NCBI GenBank assembly: GCA_014549065.1
Contig: JACDOX010000027.1
Span: 3,516,485 to 3,580,484, forward strand
Reading direction: 5' to 3'
DNA: 64,000 nt
DNA from: Cardinalis cardinalis
Lineage: Eukaryota > Chordata > Aves > Passeriformes > Cardinalidae
Shown: positions 50,801 to 60,459 of the stretch, piece by piece
How the letters are laid out: the number at the start of each line of letters is the position of its first letter
Position numbering within the stretch: the first letter of the stretch is position 1
The notes under the pieces: model-generated
What the model was told of the DNA's origin: nothing
Seen by the model: only the letters and a program-made list of their open reading frames with translations
The model's database searches: none
Made by a program: the position numbers and the translations under genes

Positions 50801-53800
50801 ATATTTGCCAAATAGTCTCTCCAGCATCCTGGCACTATTCAGGAGGACTGAACAGGGTTCCTTGTGATGACACAGGAAAAAGGATGGTGNCTATCAGGAC
50901 CTTGTCATGTCTCCTGGGTTGTTTTTAGTTAGGTGACTGTGCTGGNGTCAGTTGTGCCTTTTTGCACACTCCAGGAGCTGAGGGTGACTGGCCTCTTCAT
51001 CCTGTCCCACCCTGGCAAACTCTCAGGACTGACTCACTGATGTTTGTCATCTGATGTATGCGTGGTGAGAATCCTCAGGCAGCTGTGTCCTGGCATCTTA
51101 CATCTGCTGNCCTGTATGCCATGGACATCTGCCATGCTTACAGCCCTTCCCTGTCCCTTTTATCATGATGCTTCCACACCCAGGAATTCCCATTCTCTCC
51201 ATGTTTGTGGCAGTTCTAACGTTTCTAATACAATTCTTAGCACTGGCTGCTGAGTAGTTTTCTTGGCTTTGTGCCTTGTCAGTTGGAACTGCCTCTTCAT
51301 TTCCTTCCTCAGGCTCCCCTTCCACTGCTGTAACAAATAAAAGCAGCTGGTTTCCCTCTAAGAGTTTCAAACCTGAACCTCACTATATTCAGTTTTCCTC
51401 TGATGGCTGTAAGAAGTCAACTGGAGATGTGTCTTGGTAGACACCTGGATTGCCAGTTAACTTTGAATCAGAGGTCAGAATAAATAAACCACACATTGTA
51501 CAAAATAAGAACTAACAAAGTATTTTATTGTATCATTGTTTCAGAAGTGTTTCTCTTTTTTATCATCACTATATTGGGTTTCTTTCCCCCATCCATTTTA
51601 CATGTACCTACCCAAATTGTGTATACCTGACATTCTCTAAATGAAGTGCAAAATGACTGTGCTGAACAAAGTGGGGGGCTGATATCTCAAAGTGTATGTG
51701 TGTGTGTATCAAAGTGTATGTGTGTGTGTTAAGCTTTTTTAGAGCTTGTGGAGAAGGTCTTTCCATTTCCAGCAGAATACTATTCTAATTTCTAGTTTGA
51801 TAAGTTACAGGACCTAGCATTTATGTAATTTTCTGTAGAGAACAACTAATTACTGACCCACAAGATCTATCTATAACCCATAATATGTATTTATATGGTA
51901 AGAAGACAAAATGTTATCACAGTTCAGAATGAGATTTGGGGATAGAGTGGGTTGTTGATTTTTTTACTGGTATTAAAGAAGATGGTTCTCTGAGGCTGTG
52001 TGATAGAGATTTGGATCAGTTCAGTGGGTAAAAATTTGTATGCAGATAATGTAGGACTTTTCAAAGCTGTTTGGTAACTTTATAATGCAAATATCAGACA
52101 TATACAGACATATGACACCAACAGGNGTATGCACACCTTGGCACATTGTGCTTCTAACACCATTAAGTCTAGGGAAAGCTACTCTTTTAGAACAAACTTG
52201 TAAGTGTTGGTATTTACTTTTAGAGATATTTTACTAGGCAGTTTCACTGCCAACCAATATGTTGTTTCTGTAATAGATTCATTTTTGCTGTAATATAATG
52301 CCTCCGTATGGAAGCATTTCAGAAAATTTTATTGTTATTTTTTTATTGATCTTTTGAGGCTCTTACAATAACTAACAGTTTCAATTTTATATAATTTACT
52401 CACTAATGGTTGATGGCATTTTCTATCATATGGAGCAGTAAACTTCTGAGATTAAATTTTTTTTTTCTGGCCTTATATAGATGAGTTAGAGGAGTGGATT
52501 TCAGAGGTTTTTTAATGGAGATATTTGCTTGGAGCAGGAAACTAGAAAAGACTGAAGAAAGCTGTCCTTTCTTTGCTTTTCTGGTCCAGACAGAACATGT
52601 AGGCTGCTGGGGGGTTTTGCTAGCTTTAAGGAGANGTATTTCTTAAGACTGTTAATTGCTGACAGATACCCAGAATGTTGTAGTGGGAGATATTTGTATT
52701 GTTTACTAGTTTATATAAAGTCCCCTATTTATTCTAGAGCCTGATGACCATCTAACAGTTGCCCAGTCATTAAAGAAGGAATTTGACAACCCTGAAACTG
52801 CAGACCTGAAGTTCCTAGTGGATGGAAAATACATTCATGTTCATAAAGTTCTTCTTAAAATTAGGTAAGAAACAAACAGTATCAATTGTATAAACTAAAT
52901 TGTGCAGTGTAGCCCACTGTGCTGAGTCATCACTGCAAAAAAATTACTGACTTATTTTTACAAATTCCCTTTTCTCTGAGTCAGGGACTCATCTGCTGTT
53001 CTTCACNGTTACTCTCTTTGTAATCATCAAACATGTTGCTCTACTGCCTGCCTACACTTTCCTCCATATGACATTTATCCTCCTTTGTGCTCCTAAATGG
53101 CCTTGACCTCGATTTCCAATAACCTTTTGCTGCCAGGGAAAAGGCTCACTTCCTTCTGCTGTCTTGTCAGTAGTTAGAATCAGTTTTTTCTTCCTTTATA
53201 TACTTGGCTTTCTCCACCAGAATGATTTGAGGGGTTGTGTTTNTTCTTGGCACTCTTTCCTTCCACAGAACACTTCAGTTGTTTCAGCAACTTANTAGGT
53301 GCTATCCAGATGATCTTTTTCCTCCTTTTATGACAGATTTCTTGTTCTATGTGTTTTAAACATTCTAACCAGTGAGTTTGACTTTTAAGCTGGCTTTTTT
53401 TTCTGTTTTTACAACTTTTTGCAAGTTATGACCACTTTATAGTGAGATTTTATGCAAGCAGATAATGTAATGAGATAACAGAATTATCTCATTGTTATTA
53501 ACATGCAGAGAGATTAATTTGTTACTGCTAATGTGGTTTCTCCTGTGATATTTTAGAGGCACTGCTTTAGATCTCTTCTGCCTTGCCAACTGTTTCTGCT
53601 TCATCCTCCTCATTGTTATAATATTTTTCTCTCTTTGCTATTTTTTTTCTCAAGATGTTTGGCCATCTCACTCAGCTTATCACCACTTTCATCTTCCTAC
53701 TTTTGCTCCCGAGTCCTGTTAGTGATTTCTTGTATATTACTGTGTGAAATTAAAATTCCCTGTTAATTCTTGCCTGTCCTTGTTTTGTTGGCTTTTTTTT

Positions 53801-56800
53801 TCTGCTCTCCTCTTGCTACTCTGATTACCTGTATTACATTTGTCTTCACTTTATGGTTTTATTGCTTTTTCATTACATTCATGCCTGTAGTCCACCCTCT
53901 TCATTTGGAATGCCACGTGTTCTCCATCAGATACCACACCAAATCTTGTGTATGCCCAANATGTTCCTTGTAGGGGGANAGAATATAAGAAAATAAAGAT
54001 AGTGTAGAAAGTAATCTTACTCCTAAGGAGTTGCAACTGAGCCAATTATCAAAGATTAGGAACAGGCCTGACTTAAACAGGCCCCAGCTGTGACCAATGA
54101 GAAGAAGAGTGCTATAAAAGAGTGGGGTGGCTGCTTGAGAAGGGAGCTGGAGTCAGGTGGCTGCTTTGTGAAGAAGAAAGAGTCAGTGCTCTGAGGAGCT
54201 GCCCATGAGAAACACCAACAAGGTATGAAACTTTTGTGATAAGGAGACAACAGTATGGAACCCCTGCAATAAGATGACAACAGTTCCTGAGGTTTGTTTT
54301 CCTGATAATCAGCCTACATGTAGCTTTCCCATATTTNCTTTTTCTTGCTCTATTTTTCTCAGATTATACGGCATTCTGTGAAGGAAATGTCTAATTCTAA
54401 AATGGATTTACATATATGGTGTTACCAAAATACTGTGAGGGAATAATAAAGCATCAGGCACGGTTTGTAAAATTAATATTTTCTTTACTCTCATGGTGCA
54501 ATTGGATCAAAGTATTTTAAAAGGTGTTTTGCAACATTTGGCCTGGAGCATTGTCATGAAAGCAGTGCTGCTAAAAGTTCCTTTTTATTGTTTAGTAGTT
54601 CTTTACTGTTTGTGAGGACTTCTTTCTATCTTGTTCCATTCCTGTTCTTGAACTGGATCCCGTTGTTGGTGGTTACTGGCTGGCAGTGGTGGAGGAATGT
54701 CAGGGCACATCCAGAATGTCAGTGAGAGCAGCCCAAGGCCAGCACTGCCGGCAGGAGCAGGGACATCCCAGTGCAGGGGTGGGATTTACCAGCCCTGCAT
54801 TCAGCCAGCCAGAGCGGGCTGTCTGCTCAGGGATAGCGACTGCGAGAGAGACACTCCCAGGGATCAGTCACTCCAAGATAATTGCAGACTGGAGGATTGT
54901 GCTAACCAATTTTTATTTTAATTTGCTTAATTTTTTAGGGATCAGTGTGTACCACCTTCTCTCTGACTTTTGTGTGGTGCCATTGGGGCACAGACCATTC
55001 CCGAGGTCTGATCTATGCTGGATGGATAGCATGGTCGCCACTACTTAACATGGGGCTCTGGGAAGCAAAACAGTGAGGTTTTGTCTGCNTCTCCCTATGC
55101 CAGAATGTGGCAAAAGATGTGGCAGAAGCTAGATAAGACTTTATTTCCTTATGAATTAGACAAGAGGTTCCATTATTTTATTAAAATTGCCAAAATGATA
55201 NGATTTTTAAAAAGTCATTAGTTAAATAATAATTTTTCATTTGGATTTAAGTGATACTGTCTTTAAGTTGTAGTTTTGTTTCAGAGACTTTAAAAGGAAA
55301 CCATCTTACTTTTTACAGGAAAATTTGAGTAAAAGAAGAGAAAATTCAGATGTGGGCGAGTTACAAGTTAGTGTAGTACAAAGAANTATGATTAAATTGT
55401 GGTTGTTGTAGGAGAAGTTATCAGAAGTGGAGATGTTCATTTTTATCAACAAAAAGTTTGAAAACAGTGTGCATGTTAGGATGCTTTTTAGGGAGCAGTA
55501 AGTTACCGTGCATTGTAAATTGCTGTGGACTGGAANTTGCAGATTACAGCTACCAAAGGCAGTGCTTTGTCCTTGTTTGTATCTGTCACAAAATTGTTCA
55601 GACTTGTAAGGAAAAGATGAAAGATCTGAGTGAGAGTGTCTTCACTTTCAGTAATTTAATCCTTGAATGTCATGATTAACAATAAATTGTGTATGGACTC
55701 TGACACTGGAATAAATGATATCTAAAATCATAAATTTCCNTCTTCATTGGGAAATGCTAGAGAAATCAGGGTCAAATCTCAGAAATGTCTAAGTTAATTG
55801 TAAACTTTATGTGCTACAAGATTGGTAATAAAATTGGTTGTTAATGTAGAATGTATTTTAAAAAATGGCACCAAAATCAGATGGATAAGCCTTGTAGATA
55901 CTGTAAGTAGAAATGGATTCTGCCATAAAATATTAACAACAGGAATAAAGTTCTGAATTATGTGTGTAAGGCTTATAAAGCTCAAAGAAATGAACATGTT
56001 CAAGAAATCATGTAGCTAGAGGTTTTGCTTTTGTATTTAGTCTGTAGGACTGACTTATTTTTTCACCAACTTCTTGCTGCAGCTCATCTTTCAAGCTTAA
56101 CTCTTTGCTGTGTACAATTTTGTTCATGTTTTGTAGGTGTGAACATTTCCGCTCTGTACTCAATAATGATGATGAAATTATAGAAATGAGTGAATTTTCT
56201 TACCCTGTTTACCGAGCCTTCCTGGAATATCTGTATACAGACAACATTAGGCTCCCTCCTGAAGATGCAATAGGTATTTGCCATGAATGGAAATTACTCC
56301 AGATGATTGTTTTTGGCAAGTTCAGTCTATGTGTCATTAGAGAGTAAGGAAAGCAGAGCTTGTTGGTTTTAGTTTCTTCAGCACTTTAATCTTGAANTTG
56401 GCAGGTGTCAGGAAGAAAGGATGAAGTGGCAGGAAACATGCCCAAGGAGAATGAGTGGTGGGCATGCAATGAGACCAAAGGTGAAAAGTTTTCAGAAAGA
56501 ACTCGTTGTTGCTCTTAATAAGAACTTTCTTTTATTTAGAAAGGCACTAATGCCATCCTGAAAGTTTNCTTGTTTGAGTAGCTGTAAGGATTTTTGATCC
56601 TGAATGAAAAGGGAGCTCTTCCATGCGTGAATTTAAGAAGATGTAAGTCAGTAATTGATGTCCAGAATGAGAACAAGAGAACAGAACATTTCCATAGTNA
56701 TCAAATGGTTCCTTTTTTGATAGNTCTGTAGGGGACCTTAAAAATGCACACATCATGTAGGGAAAAAANCAGAACAAGTCTTTGATTAATTCAGCCTAAA

Positions 56801-59800
56801 ACAAAAGGATGATTGATTAATTTGAANAGCCACTTTTATATTTTGCACCAGAAAGTTAAAGCTATATAAATTTTCACAGGGCTGCTAGATTTGGCAACAC
56901 TGTATAGAGAAAACAGACTGAAAAAACTTTGCCAGCAAACAATCAAACAAGGCATTTGTGAAGAGAATGCCATTGCTCTCCTCTCTGCTGCTGTCAAGTA
57001 CGAAGCTCAGGTAAGAATTCTCCTCAGGTAAGCAGATGTTTTCTGGTAAATGAAGCTGCCTAATGTAAACATGACTGTATTTACTGATGAGGCATGATTA
57101 CTGTAATTTCCCTTTCTAGCTTAACAAATGGAGTTTTTTTCCCCTTTATAAGCTGTTAAATAAAAATTTTAAAACTCCCAGTTTAGTGTTTTCTTCCTGC
57201 CCTTTTGGCTTGCCCCTGTGAGTCAATGTTTTTAATCTGTTTCCTTCCTTGTCATGTGGCATTGCAGGGCATGGCATACAAATTTCTCACTGCCATTTAC
57301 ATCTCTGCCTTTGGATTTTGCCCTTTCACTTCCTGAGTTGTCCACCTGATCATTTTGTCTGCGGTGTCTGGTACAATCATTCTGGTGCTGACTTTTACAG
57401 GCAGTGGAAGNAGTCAGCTGTAAAGTCCCTGCATATTTACACTTGTGCTTTTATNAAAAAAATCCACTTTAGCAGTACTGTTTACAATGAATTATGCTGA
57501 CATGCANTAAATTACCTATTGTTAATACTCCCCCCATATCCTGTCATCTGTTCTGCCCTTGGTTCTGGAATGAGTCACTAGCACTCAACCTGTTATCCGT
57601 GCTTTTTTGGTAAAAAGAAATACTTTCAAAGATATTTTCCTTTTCTCATCTTCCTAGTGCTGTGATGATTGTGGAAATAACTGTGTGGTGGGTTTTATTA
57701 TGCAAAAAGTCTGCTTATGTATTTCATATGTAGGGGACATTGTTATAAATACCTTTCAGGTATGGGAGGCAAGTAGAAGAGACTGAAACAAACACTGAAT
57801 TAAAAATACTGCATAAGTCAGTACTGTATGGAGACAGCACACTACAGGAGATGGATTTGTGTAGGAGTTGCAAAGAGGAGACTGGAAGTCAGGGAGTTCT
57901 GTGCANTGAAAGAGAGGATAACAAGAGATCAGTAGATAGTAAGAGTGCCAGCTGCCAGTTACAAGACATTTGTAACCCAGGTAGCAGAAACAGGGTGTGG
58001 ATGGCTGGGTCAGAAAGGACTTAAGATTTCAGTGTGCTGTGCTGCTACAAGCCCAGCATGGCAGGGAAAACTCTACAGGAAGACATGACCCAATAGTTTA
58101 GTTCTCTTAACAGCAGATTTTTCATTAAAATTTTATTCTTTAGTTTCTCCTCTTAAAANCTTTCCAGAATTTTAACATCTTCAAAGCAGAAGTATTTTTG
58201 GTTGGTCTGTATCTGGTGAAGTAGTTAAACAGTAGTTAAAGATATGTTTAGGTGTGCTGTGAAGTAGTAACAAAGCCTGAAGTAGTAAAACTAGCCTGAA
58301 CAAAGTACCAGAGTTCCTAAGGCCTGAAGCACAATAAAAGGGATTGGCTGGATAACTAAATACATGTTATCCTCCTCTTCCTTCTATGATTCAGTGTTTT
58401 GCTCTTTCAAAACATGTAACAGTTTAGCACAATTGTCAGATGAGAAATTGGTCCACTTGCCCTGGCTTCAGCNTGTGCCAAACTCAGGAATGTATTTTTG
58501 CCCTCATCCCTACACCCACAGAAAGAAGTGGAAGTGCAGCAAAGATTTCTTTATCAAAGACGTGGGGATAACCTCTGTCTAAGGAATCAGGGAATAAANC
58601 AGGGTCTTCTAGTGTACTACATTAATATAGTAACTCCTGGTTTAAGAACCATGTGCACTGTGTCANGACTTCAGTAGAAAACTGCCAAAAGGAGGATTAT
58701 GAAAGAGGCCTCATTTTGAAAGTTTGAAAAGATAGCACTCAATTTTTTTATCATTAAATGTGAACGCTGCAAGTGAAAGATAGTGGTGTGTGACATGCCA
58801 TTCACATTGCAAATTAAATGAAGACTAACTTGACTACTGCATACATCTGTTAGGATTTAAGATGTATGAAAATATTTTTTCCTATTGTCAGAAAATACAA
58901 AGAGTTTCTGCTACACGTTATTTTAAAGCATATTACTCATATGCACTGTAGCCAAGTTTAGACTAATCATCTTACATAAAACAGAATAAAAAAGACAATA
59001 TTTATTGAAACTGCAAAAGGAATGACCAGGGTTCTCTATAATCTATGGTCCTATTCATACCAGCATCAGAAAAACTGGCTGCTGATAGTTTTAGCTAGCA
59101 TAAAAATTTACAGATTGACTGTAAAGCTGCTCAGGTTCTAACAGTACCATTTCAGAAGTCTGCTGGAACTTAAGNTGTCACTGTCTTCGATTGTCTACAT
59201 TTTTTATTTCCTCTGTGTTTTTGCTTCTTCTATTCTCATTCCTTTTCTACTTTGCCTGTAGTTGTTGATGAGAGATACTTGCTATACCATATTTCTTCTT
59301 TAAGGATATTTTGTGCTTCAGTTTATGCTTTAGTTACATCTTGAAACATGGAATCTAAGGAAAAGTTTTCAAAAGGAAATGCACAGGTAGTCTGCTGAGT
59401 ATCTTGCTACTATTAACCCCAGGCTGCAATGTTTGTGTAGTTGACATAGAATCAAATTGGCATGGGTTACTCTTTTTGCTGTAACCCTTGAAGAGTTTTA
59501 TAGTTTATTGATTAATTCTGACTTCCTTGCTGCTGGCTCCAGCTCTGGCTGCAGAAGGTAATTAATTTTTCTTCACAGCAAGTTGTTGCATAGGAGCCAG
59601 CTAAAGGAGACTGAGCCAGTGCATGGAGAAAAGGATTGCCACTGTTGTGAGGAGTTTGAGTGGGAAGAATTTGCTGCATGCAATTGTGATTGTTTGGCGT
59701 GATGGCTTGTACCCATCCTGTGCTGGACTGCTGAGCATCCTCTTACAGTGAGACCAGGACAAGACAGAACCTTTTGTGCTATCTGGGAATCCTGTTAGAC

Positions 59801-60459
59801 AGAGGGATTCAATTCCTAGGTTTGCCATCAAAGACACATGTATCCTAACATGCAGTTTGTGTTCAGCAAGCATCATCCCCCTTTTTATCATATTTTGCTT
59901 TTATTTCCAGCATGACTAGCAGATCTGTTTTTCTCAGGACATTCACTACTGAATGCAGTGCAGGGAGGACAAGAAATGAGTTATTGATGCTGTAGGAGAT
60001 CTGTTTGGGGCAATTTGATGGTTTCACATGTTGGTAACTTTTCTAATGAATGTGTAGTAAATTCTAGTAAATGTGATGGAGTTCTAGAGTTGATGTAGGT
60101 GGCTACTCCTGTTTACTCAAAGTGGGTTTATTGAATAGTTTGTATGAAAAAATTTCATCCTATCATTTGTGATCTCTTCAAAATGATTGGAAAAGGGATT
60201 GATAATGGACACAATCTGGTATATTCTCTGCTAATTAANCAACAGGTTTGAAGCAGAGTAATGATGTTAATAATTTTATCAGTCATTCATATTACAAATT
60301 ACTCAAATTTGTTCCTAGGACTTGGAAGAATTTTGCTTCAGATTTTGCATAAACCATTTGACTGTTGTTACACAAACTCAAGGCTTCGCAGACATGGACC
60401 ATGACCTCCTGAAAAACTTCATTAGCAAAGCCAGCAGAGTGGGAGCATTCCGAAATTGA
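38791..60459 (+). CDS. RCBTB2: RCBTB2, RCC1 and BTB domain protein (whole coding span, 12 coding exons)
   Basis: Joining twelve exons (38791-38829, 40794-40952, 41438-41588, 43088-43254, 43935-44093, 45058-45165, 47249-47391, 49104-49294, 52738-52864, 56137-56273, 56880-57010, 60319-60459) gives one open frame of 550 residues plus TGA, with GT-AG borders and matching phases throughout. RCC1 repeats carry the WGxNxxGQLG-type motif (WGHNAYSQLGNG, WGYNNSGQVGSG, WGYNGNGQLGLG, WGANSYGQLGTG, WGQCRGQS). The BTB domain begins near ADLKFLVDGKYIHVHKVLLK (residue about 394), followed by a BACK-like C-terminus ending SKASRVGAFRN. Length is close to the roughly 551 residues I recall for the human protein. 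RCBTB2 is preferred over its paralogue RCBTB1 because of GICEENAIALLSAAVKY and the MDHDLLKNFISKASRVGAF ending. Family knowledge: RCC1 propellers plus BTB domains suggest a protein-interaction adaptor, possibly for cullin-3 ubiquitin ligases; the molecular role is not settled. The only undetermined coding base is 45135. Confidence 0.96.
39281..39298 (+). repeat. Poly-T tract (18 T)
   Basis: An uninterrupted run of T in intron 2. It may be a short-read length artefact or the antisense tail of an old retroposed sequence; no SINE body is recognisable. Confidence 0.8.
40794..40952 (+). CDS. RCBTB2: RCBTB2 exon 3: end of leader and start of the propeller
   Basis: The 159 nt, phase 0 to 0, encode ALEATLLSALK, then MLDVGKWPIF, then the segment ending NEVLYATENDE. 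The donor is GAG|GTAGTT. The acceptor is CCAG at 40790-40793. A second acceptor with a better pyrimidine tract ends at 40764, 29 nt upstream. The internal Met at 40827 (residue 25) is in the context AAGATGC, with A at -3, and could be a second start giving a 526-residue form. Confidence 0.93.
41120..41426 (+). mobile_element. Degenerate CR1 LINE filling most of RCBTB2 intron 3
   Basis: Recognisable CR1 pieces are GTGACAGGATGAGAGGCAGT, GGACACAAACTGCAAGATGG, GGGGTGGACTAGTTGACCTT and the closing CAGCCTATGTTATGAGTCTG. It is diverged, hence old. Its 3' end lies about 11 bp before the exon 4 acceptor. Confidence 0.85.
41438..41588 (+). CDS. RCBTB2: RCBTB2 exon 4: RCC1 repeat
   Basis: The 151 nt (phase 0 in, phase 1 out) encode the stretch from VFVLGMNCSGCLGTGD to SYGSGPHVVLATE, an RCC1 repeat ending in the SYGSGPH motif typical of RCBTB proteins. 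The acceptor AACAG lies 11 bp after the end of a CR1 LINE tail. The donor is GAAG|GTAAAG. Confidence 0.96.
43088..43254 (+). CDS. RCBTB2: RCBTB2 exon 5: RCC1 repeat
   Basis: The 167 nt encode GEVYTWGHNAYSQLGNG followed by a segment ending EVACGSHHSMVLTSDGE. Both the blade motif (WGHN..QLGNG) and the VACGSHHS motif are diagnostic of RCC1 repeats. The acceptor is TTATAG and the donor is GAG|GTGAGT, an ideal consensus. The frame runs on into intron 5, so a longer open stretch here is read-through and not coding. Confidence 0.97.
43935..44093 (+). CDS. RCBTB2: RCBTB2 exon 6: RCC1 repeat
   Basis: The 159 nt, phase 0 to 0, encode VYTWGYNNSGQVGSGS followed by a segment ending IACGQMCSMAVVENGE. The acceptor is CAACAG and the donor is GAG|GTAAGA. 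Like exons 5 and 7, it begins exactly at the V-Y-x-W-G step, so one exon corresponds to about one propeller blade. Confidence 0.97.
45058..45165 (+). CDS. RCBTB2: RCBTB2 exon 7: RCC1 repeat, GC-rich
   Basis: The 108 nt, phase 0 to 0, encode VYVWGYNGNGQLGLGSSGN, then QPTPCR, an ambiguous codon, and AALQGIRVQR. The acceptor is TCAAG and the donor is CGG|GTACGT. The codon ATN at 45133-45135 must be Ile or Met, where I recall Val in the human protein. 29 of 35 readable codons end in G or C, unlike the flanking AT-rich exons 6 and 8. Confidence 0.96.
46656..46815 (-). mobile_element. CR1 LINE 3' end in RCBTB2 intron 7
   Basis: The + strand shows AGAATTACAGAA, TTGAAAGGGACCTTAAAAAC, GACAGGGACACCTTCCACTA and CTGGCCTTGAACACTTCCAG, which is the reverse complement of a CR1 3' terminus. 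Confidence 0.93.
47249..47391 (+). CDS. RCBTB2: RCBTB2 exon 8: RCC1 repeat
   Basis: The 143 nt (phase 0 in, phase 2 out) encode VACGYAHTLVLTDEGQIYAW, then GANSYGQLGTGNKSNQSYPT and VIVDKD plus a split Arg codon (AG|G). The acceptor is CTTACAG and the donor is CAG|GTAATA. Only 16 of 47 codons end in G or C, in sharp contrast to exons 7 and 9. Confidence 0.97.
49104..49294 (+). CDS. RCBTB2: RCBTB2 exon 9: last RCC1 repeat, extreme GC3
   Basis: The 191 nt (phase 2 in, phase 1 out) encode VVEIAACHSAHTSAAKTQSG, the blade motif VYMWGQCRGQSV, and a segment ending FATPAVMWRLLSV. The acceptor is ATTCAG and the donor is GTAG|GTGAGC. 61 of 63 codons end in G or C, and there are about 21 CpGs in 191 bp, while the flanking introns are AT-rich. 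Because of this composition the other frames and the reverse strand are also open here; those are shadows. Confidence 0.97.
49522..50156 (+). mobile_element. Solo LTR in RCBTB2 intron 9, 635 bp, sense orientation
   Basis: The block starts TGTCGGAACCC and is bounded by the 6-bp direct repeat GCTCAT (49516-49521 and 50157-50162). The last bases read NAGA in place of the usual CA, so the 3' end has mutated. A TATAAAAA box is at 49938 and AATAAA at 50038, the expected U3-R layout. The 6-bp duplication suggests an ERVK-like family, and the sequence resembles a songbird LTR I recall. It lies 227 bp after the exon 9 donor, on the same strand as the gene. Confidence 0.9.
51687..51731 (+). repeat. Two tandem copies of a TCAAAGTG + (TG)n unit
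   Basis: TCAAAGTGTATGTGTGTGTG occurs twice in succession, a duplicated TG microsatellite in intron 9. Confidence 0.85.
52738..52864 (+). CDS. RCBTB2: RCBTB2 exon 10: linker and start of BTB domain
   Basis: The 127 nt (phase 1 in, phase 2 out) encode PDDHLTVAQSLKKEFDNPET, then ADLKFLVDGKYIHVHKVLLK and I plus a split Arg. The D-x-x-F-x-V-x-G-K-x-x-x-x-H-K-x-x-L pattern is the hallmark of a BTB/POZ N-terminus. The acceptor is TTCTAG and the donor is TAG|GTAAGA. Confidence 0.97.
53969..54282 (+). mobile_element. Solo LTR in RCBTB2 intron 10, 314 bp, sense orientation
   Basis: The block begins TGTAGG and ends CAACA between perfect 6-bp direct repeats GTTCCT (53963-53968 and 54283-54288). CCAAT at 54094 followed by TATAAAA at 54113 form a normal U3 promoter arrangement on the + strand. 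There is no internal retroviral sequence. Confidence 0.88.
56137..56273 (+). CDS. RCBTB2: RCBTB2 exon 11: BTB domain core
   Basis: The 137 nt (phase 2 in, phase 1 out) encode CEHFRSVLNNDDEIIEMSEF, then SYPVYRAFLEYLYTDNIRLP and PEDAI plus a split Gly. C-x-x-F-R and F-x-x-x-L-x-Y-L-Y-T-D are core BTB motifs. The acceptor is TTTGTAG and the donor is ATAG|GTATTT, which is weaker than the others. Confidence 0.97.
56880..57010 (+). CDS. RCBTB2: RCBTB2 exon 12: end of BTB and BACK-like helices
   Basis: The 131 nt (phase 1 in, phase 0 out) encode LLDLATLYRENRLKKLCQQT followed by IKQGICEENAIALLSAAVKY and EAQ. The L-x-L-A-x-x-Y stretch closes the BTB fold, and I-x-x-E-N-A is typical of the following helical region. 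The acceptor is TTTCACAG and the donor is CAG|GTAAGA. Confidence 0.97.
60319..60459 (+). CDS. RCBTB2: RCBTB2 exon 13: C-terminus and stop
   Basis: The coding part of the terminal exon is 141 nt from a phase-0 acceptor (TTCCTAG). It encodes DLEEFCFRFCINHLTVVTQT followed by QGFADMDHDLLKNFISKASR and VGAFRN, ending in TGA at 60457-60459. The VVTQT and MDHDLLKNFI wording is what separates RCBTB2 from RCBTB1 in my memory of the two human proteins. Confidence 0.97.
   Translation, partial: DLEEFCFRFCINHLTVVTQTQGFADMDHDLLKNFISKASRVGAFRN

Noticed and set aside
54660..55060. GC-richer patch with a 120-codon frame and, on the - strand, a TGGCGACC word like a retroviral primer-binding site
   Set aside because: No LTR ends, target duplication or pol/gag coding could be found, so a retroviral assignment is not supported.
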